The translations under genes and the position numbers were made by a program. The notes beneath the pieces were generated by a model, which worked only from the letters and a program-made list of their open reading frames with translations, had not been told where the DNA came from and did no database searches. 64,000 nt of DNA, taken from Sanderia malayensis. Taxonomy: Eukaryota > Cnidaria > Scyphozoa > Semaeostomeae > Pelagiidae. Of this stretch, positions 59,075-64,000 are shown piece by piece; position 1 is the first letter of the stretch; each line of letters opens with the position of its first letter. The stretch lies in assembly GCA_013076295.1 (NCBI GenBank), contig RQOL01000616.1, positions 5,794,392 to 5,858,391 of the forward strand. The letters run 5' to 3'.

Positions 59075-60545
59075 GGACATTTAGGATAACTAGGACAGCT
59101 AGGACAACTAGGACAACTAGGACAGCTAGGATAACTAGGACAACTAGGACAGTTAGGACAACTAGGATAGCTAGGATAACTAGGACAACTAGGATAACTA
59201 GAACAGCTAGGATAACTAGGACAACTAGGACAACTAGGACAGCTAGGACAACTAGGACAGCTAGGACAACTAGGACAGCTAGGATAACTAGGACATCTAG
59301 GATAACTAGGACAGCTAGGAGAACTAGGACAGCTAGGACAACTAGGACAGCTAGGATAACTAGGACAGCTAGGATAACTAGGACAGCTAGGATAACTAGG
59401 ACAGCTAGGACAGCTAGGATAACTAGAACAGCTAGGATAACTAGGACAACTAGGACAGCTAGGACAACTAGGACAGCTAGGACAACTAGGACAGCTAGGA
59501 CAACTAGGACAGCTAGGACAACTAGGACAGCTAGGATAACTAGGACATCTAGGATAACTAGGACAGCTAGGAGAACTAGGACAGCTAGGACAACTAGGAC
59601 AGCTAGGATAACTAGGACAACTAGGACAGCTAGGACAGCTAGGATAACTAGGACAGCTAGGACAACTAGGACAACTAGGACAGCTAGGATAACTAGGACA
59701 ACTAGGATAACTAGGACAACTAGGACAGCTAGGATAACTAGGACAGCTAGGATAACTAGAACAGCTAGGATAACTAGGACAACTAGGACAGCTAGGACAA
59801 CTAGGACAACTAGGACAGCTAGGATAACTAGGACAACTAGGACAGCTAGGACAGTTAGGACAACTAGGACAGCTAGGATAACTAGGACAACTAGGACAGC
59901 TAGGATAACTAGGACAAGTAGGATAACTAGGACAGCTAGGATAACTAGGACAACTAGGACAGCTAGGACAGCTAGGATAACTAGGACAACTAGGACAGCT
60001 AGGATAACTAGGACGACTAGGACAGCTAGGACAGTTAGGACAACTAGGACAGCTAGGATAACTAGGACAGCTAGGATAACTAGGACAACTAGGACAGCTA
60101 GGACAGCTAGGATAACTAGGACAACTAGGACAGCTAGGACAACTAGGACAACTAGGACAGCTAGGATAACTAGGACAACTAGGACAGCTAGGACAACTAG
60201 GACAGCTAGGACAACTAGGACAGCTAGGACAGCTAAGATAACTAGGACAGCTAAGACAGTTAGAACAGCTAGGATAACTAGGACAGTTAGGACAGCTAGG
60301 ACAGTTAGGACATGCTAGGACAGCTGGGATAACTAGGACAGTTAGGACAACTAGGATAACTAGGACAACTAGGACACCTAGGATAACTAGGACAGCTAGG
60401 ACAGTTAGGACAGCTAGGACAACTAGGATAACTAGGACAGGTAGGACAGCTAGGACAGTTAGGACAACTAGGACAGCTAGGATAACTAGGACAACTAGGA
60501 TCGCTAGGACAGTTAGGATAACTAGGACAGGTAGGGTAACTAGGA
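59075..60545. repeat. 9-bp tandem array, YARCTAGGA (right arm)
   Basis: About 1.47 kb of AGGACAGCT / AGGATAACT units, the reverse complement of the left arm and about 330 bp longer. Together the arms could pair as a hairpin over more than 1 kb. Confidence 0.95.
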
Positions 60546-60701
60546 CGTATCGGTATACTATAGTAATATACAGGTACTATACTACTATACTATACTATAC
60601 CATACATATACATGGATACATGTTAGTACCCTATATGGTTCGTCCGATAATATATTTCAGGGCCTTAGGATATTCTTACATGAAGTCCTTGCCGTCAGTT
60701 G

Positions 60702-61170
60702 TTGGTACAGAAGTTATTTGACGAGCTAAGTCGCCTCACGTCCCGCAGACGTGTAAGAATAAATCTTTCACTTCACTGGTTCTGGATCAAAATTTATAGG
60801 ATTTCTCCGAGAAAAAGATATCAAATAATTTTCCTTCCATTTCATCCTCAAAACTTGAAAATCTAAAAAACTTCTATAAACCACAGGATACAAGTGAATC
60901 ATCGAGAAACTATGTATTACAAATAACCAATCACGATCAACCATTAAAACGAGTCTGACCAATCAGGTCTTAACAAATAGGCATAGAAAGCTTATGCAAT
61001 ACAAGTGACGACAACAAAATTCCTGCAAGTTGAATTAGTTCCTTGTCTCTGTACGATTATGAGGCCTTTACGCAATGACATAAATTATAATAATAAGCGT
61101 GCGCGTGGGTGTCACCACACAGACGTATTTTTGAGGGTTTCAATGCCTTTGGCTGCAAGCAAACAGACTC
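60702..61170. other. Segment present after copy 2 but not after copy 1
   Basis: Copy 1 reads directly from GTTGGTACAG to GCAAACAGACTCG (about 44494-44512). Here some 440 bp lie between those two blocks (about 60711-61157). No inverted ends or target duplication are evident, so it may be an insertion here or a deletion there. No convincing coding frame. Confidence 0.5.
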
Positions 61171-61629
61171 GAGACTTTCTTGATGATTAGCGTTATAGGC
61201 AGTGCTTGTTGTGTATGATGGCTCTCGCTTTTGCATGATTTTAGAAAACCAGGGGGTGAACGACTCTACAATCAATCCAGGTAGACACTAGTCCCGACCA
61301 AATTAAATACTAATCAAATAAAATTGATCGCTTTGCAGAGTGAGTGATTTTAACGAAGTCGCATTTATTAAAATGTTTTTGTTTGATACCCGGGAAACAG
61401 CCGATGAACGGAAAAAATGAAGAATATATAAACATATATAACATAAATATATAAACAACATATATATACAACAATTTCCACAATTATACAACAATTATAC
61501 ATTGAATATACAATATTTCCCAAATTTTATTTAAGGTTGACACTCGCTTTTAGCAAGCACAAATGTTGTGTGACAAGACTGAAACGAAATTGAGTTGCAT
61601 TGCCAACAACAATTTTATCAACGACCAGC

Positions 61630-61882
61630 GGCTCCTCACATCGGGCGGACGGCCGCTGTTAATTCTTGACTTCCGTGTTGTGTTTGCTTTTGAATAGAAT
61701 AATGTAAAGCAGGTTTTGCTTGTGTATTGCACAATATAACACAACACACCAGCATTCAGTCAGCAAAAGCGAATTGAAGGGCTGTTGCGGGGTACTAACT
61801 TATACGTTTAGTAAAGTTGTTCGTACGTAAAGTGTTGTTCATGTAAAACTACATTGTTGATTTATTTCAAGAACAGAAGAAA
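61630..61882 (+). promoter_or_regulatory. Duplicated 5' region of M13 copy 3
   Basis: Third instance of the conserved block before the start codon, with ACACCAGCATTCAGTCAGCA and GGGCTGTTGCGGGGTACTAA. Inferred promoter and 5' UTR. Confidence 0.5.
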
Positions 61883-64000
61883 ATGAAGTTTAAGGCATTC
61901 GAGAATTCTGGCTCAGCGTTTTCGTTGGATTTCAAGAATGGCAAGAAGTGCTGCACACCCAAGGTGGTGAAGATAATTTTGGCTGTCTTGTTTGTGATAT
62001 GTTGCATCGTTGCTGGTGTACTAATTTGGTATTTTACCAGAAGTGTCAAACAATCGCCTGCTTTCGAAGGTGAGCAATTTTTTACATCTGTAATTTGATT
62101 TAATCTCACTTCATGGTTGCTTTTTAAATATTGAACGAATTAATTTTGAGCACAGTTGAAGCGCTCCGAAGTCCCCACATTTAACGGGTACTTCATTCTC
62201 AGGCGCCACTAAGCGAGTCAAGCGAATGAGTATTTTATTTCTTTAAGTTATCTTGTGATTACGACTGTCCGGGTAAACTAGCACACCACAATCATGCAAT
62301 GTCGCAACTGCCTGCAATCGTTCAACCATTTTCCATTCAAACCAGTTCAGTTTCGTTTTGTTTCCCGGAAGGCCGACTGGTTTCATTGGAATGCGGCACC
62401 ACGGTTTTGATATTGGGCACGTGTTGTGCTGTCCTATTATGAAGTCGTCATTGTACCAGCAAACTTTATTGTATTCTAAGAATTTCACGTTTGCATTGCA
62501 TATCATTGAATCGATTCTTTGAATGGTTCTTTGTGCAGATAATCAGGCCTATTGCCATTTACTGACATTGATTCAGACATGTATAGCAGACACGGAAAAG
62601 CATACAAATATCAATGTTGTGTGTGTGCTGTCATTTATTCATGAATCATGATGTTAGTACTTTTGAACTTCTGAGAATTTCATTTTTATACAAATTCTGA
62701 ACTTCTCAGAATTTCAATTCCATACATGTAGGTTCAATTAGTCCCTGAAATCAAACAATTGAGGGGTGAGGGGAGAATACACTGCAACTTGATTGACATG
62801 TATATATAAATAACTGAGAAGACTGCAAACTGACAATGACAATGAGGTACATACCTCATTGTCATTGTCTAACAATTCCTCAAGAGTTAGCTCCTTCAAA
62901 GATATTGGAGATAATTGGATCAACAAAAAACTTTTTGTAATGTTATGTTTCATATTGTCACATGTTGGACAAGTTCGATCTTTAATTAATACAAACAAAT
63001 TTATTTGGCTGATCATGCTTCCATTTTCTTTGGTCCGAATATGAGAACTGGTGTTCAAGCAAACAAACTATGTTTTGATTGATTGATTGATAGGCAAATA
63101 CGCTTACTATCTTCGTAAGGTATTGGTTTATGTGCTAAGCACAGAGGGCCCACTGAATAGCTAGACTAATCGAAGCAGTGCAACCCTGGTCCTTCCTCCC
63201 GATGTGACCACACCTCGTGATTCCTTTTGCCTTTTTGCCTAGAATTACAGAGAGCTGGCAAATTCTTTCCTCACACTTTATATGACAGGTCTGAAAGTGG
63301 GCTCAAACCCACAACCCTTTGAACAAGGGTTGAGCGATCTAACCACTCGGCCATCCCAGTCATTAATGTTTGCATATAAATTAATGTATTCTTTTAATGT
63401 TTGCAACATTAAAAGAATATGCAATAGTCAGCCAAAGTTGCCAGAACTAGAAACCAACATTTGATAAAAGAACAAAGCAATTTTGTTCAGCTTAGTTTTT
63501 TGGCTTCACCTCACAGTTTATTTTAGCAAAGGGTGCTTAGCTGCCTATGCCCCCTAGAAATAACCACTGTTTGAATCATTAAAATAAGCTCTTGTTTGGC
63601 ATTATAGTTCCCGTTTTATGTTTTGCAGAAATGGAGGGAGACATGGACAAGTCTGCTTTGCCTTGCAATGATTTTTTCCAATACGCTTGTGGCAATTACA
63701 TAAAGAGATACCTGCCTAGCAGTTGGTTGTTTAAGGCTGTCCTGAAGAACAAGTTTTCGACACTAAGTACCCAAAATGTGCTAGATGCTAAAAAAGCACT
63801 TGATGGAATGTCAAGCACAACTGACCCAATATTTAAAAAGGCCTACCAATACTATGAAACATGCATGAGAAATTCAAGAAGCATGTCGGTGTACTGGCAA
63901 GCAGTCTCACAAATTGGGAGTTCACCTGTTACAGATGGTTCCTTTAACCTTCAATCTTGGGATGCTAACAGTGCTCTGCAATCCATGAAGAAATTTTACG
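61883..64000 (+). CDS. M13 zinc metallopeptidase, tandem copy 3 (3' part outside window)
   Basis: Exon 1 at 61883-62069 (signal anchor, same as copies 1 and 2 apart from a few residues such as KAFENSGSAF) and exon 2 from 63629 to the window end (CNDFFQYACGNYIKRY... then NVLDAKKALDGMSSTTDPIF). Both are open and spliced in the same phase as the other copies. The active-site exons lie beyond the window, so function cannot be judged. Intron 1 holds a SINE. Confidence 0.88.
63076..63362 (-). mobile_element. tRNA-derived SINE
   Basis: On the minus strand the element starts near 63362 with a tRNA-like head: A box TGGCCGAGTGG and B box GGTTGTGGGTTTGAGCC, as in tRNA-Leu/Ser. It ends in a (TCAA)n tail (TGATTGATTGATTGA at 63076-63090 on +). 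Copies 1 and 2 lack it at this place. ATGTTT/ATGTTTGC repeats near both sides may include the target duplication. Confidence 0.75.

Larger units (their letters stand above)
56549..60693. mobile_element. Giant fold-back transposon with 9-bp satellite arms, 8-bp target duplication
   Basis: 4145 bp. Ends GGCTAAGACTTCATATAAGA on the left and the complement of GGCAAGGACTTCATGTAAGA on the right, flanked by GTCAGTTG at 56541-56548 and 60694-60701. The sequence after copy 1 has the empty site, one GTCAGTTG at 44486-44493. From each end inward: ~130 bp terminal sequence, a long array of a 9-bp unit in inverted orientation, then ~350 bp of inverted non-repetitive sequence (57829 to about 58180 against about 58855 to 59075), and a spacer holding a small MITE. 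No transposase. Long repeat-filled inverted ends recall Drosophila FB and Galileo elements; the 8-bp duplication allows hAT, P or Merlin types. Confidence 0.9.

Noticed and set aside
56685..60545. CRISPR-like appearance of regular short repeats
   Set aside because: Nine-bp units without spacers, in an animal genome, forming arms of a fold-back element.
63281..63362. A tRNA gene on the minus strand
   Set aside because: A and B boxes are present, but the sequence runs on into a tail with TCAA repeats and is absent from sister copies; it is a SINE head.

Overview
This is a window from an animal nuclear genome, A+T-rich, with multi-exon genes, GT-AG introns, long intergenic and intronic spaces and a dense load of transposable elements. 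The content (a fibronectin-III receptor tyrosine phosphatase, a mitochondrial MMAA GTPase, an EF-hand protein, an SLC49-type transporter, tandem M13 metallopeptidases, an intact Copia element and many MITEs) fits an invertebrate metazoan. A sponge, cnidarian or similar marine invertebrate is my guess, but nothing here fixes the phylum.

Layout. 1-4647 (+): 3' part of a receptor-type protein tyrosine phosphatase with two phosphatase domains whose active-site motifs are altered. 5279-7172 (-): MMAA/MeaB-type GTPase, convergent with the phosphatase. 7684-14300 (+): an unrecognised acidic/coiled-coil protein whose second intron seems to hold a complete two-exon EF-hand calcium-binding protein (9327-11414). 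14608-15996 (-): single-exon SLC49/FLVCR-like MFS transporter. From about 16.2 kb to the end: a tandem array of three M13 (neprilysin/ECE-like) zinc metallopeptidase genes, all on +. Copy 1 spans 17052-42735, copy 2 spans 45526-54787, and copy 3 starts at 61883 and runs off the window.

The M13 array works as a natural insertion trap: because the copies are nearly alike, each insertion can be defined against the empty site in a sister copy. In copy 1 the intron between exons 6 and 7 has grown to about 12.4 kb (0.9 kb in copy 2) by a full-length Ty1/copia retrotransposon (25860-26035 to 30172-30347 LTRs, 5-bp target duplication) and a TA-flanked DNA element (30362-37786). That DNA element itself contains a 5.8-kb transposon (31461-37244) with 6-bp target duplications, 20-bp tandem arrays inside its inverted repeats, a DDE integrase-like transposase and a HECT E3 ubiquitin-ligase-like gene. 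A 3.2-kb palindromic element with an XPG/Academ-like nuclease fragment (22323-25491) sits inside a coding exon of copy 1 and brings an in-frame stop, so copy 1 is probably dead on this haplotype. Between copies 2 and 3 lies a 4.1-kb fold-back element (56549-60693) with 8-bp target duplications and arms built from inverted arrays of a 9-bp unit.

The genes do not form a pathway. The main points of interest are the transposon carrying a HECT ligase, the two giant fold-back structures, the interrupted peptidase, a 2.6-kb stretch with no visible difference between copies 1 and 2, and a short hypervariable segment in the otherwise conserved peptidase exon 2. All exon limits come from reading splice sites and frames by eye.
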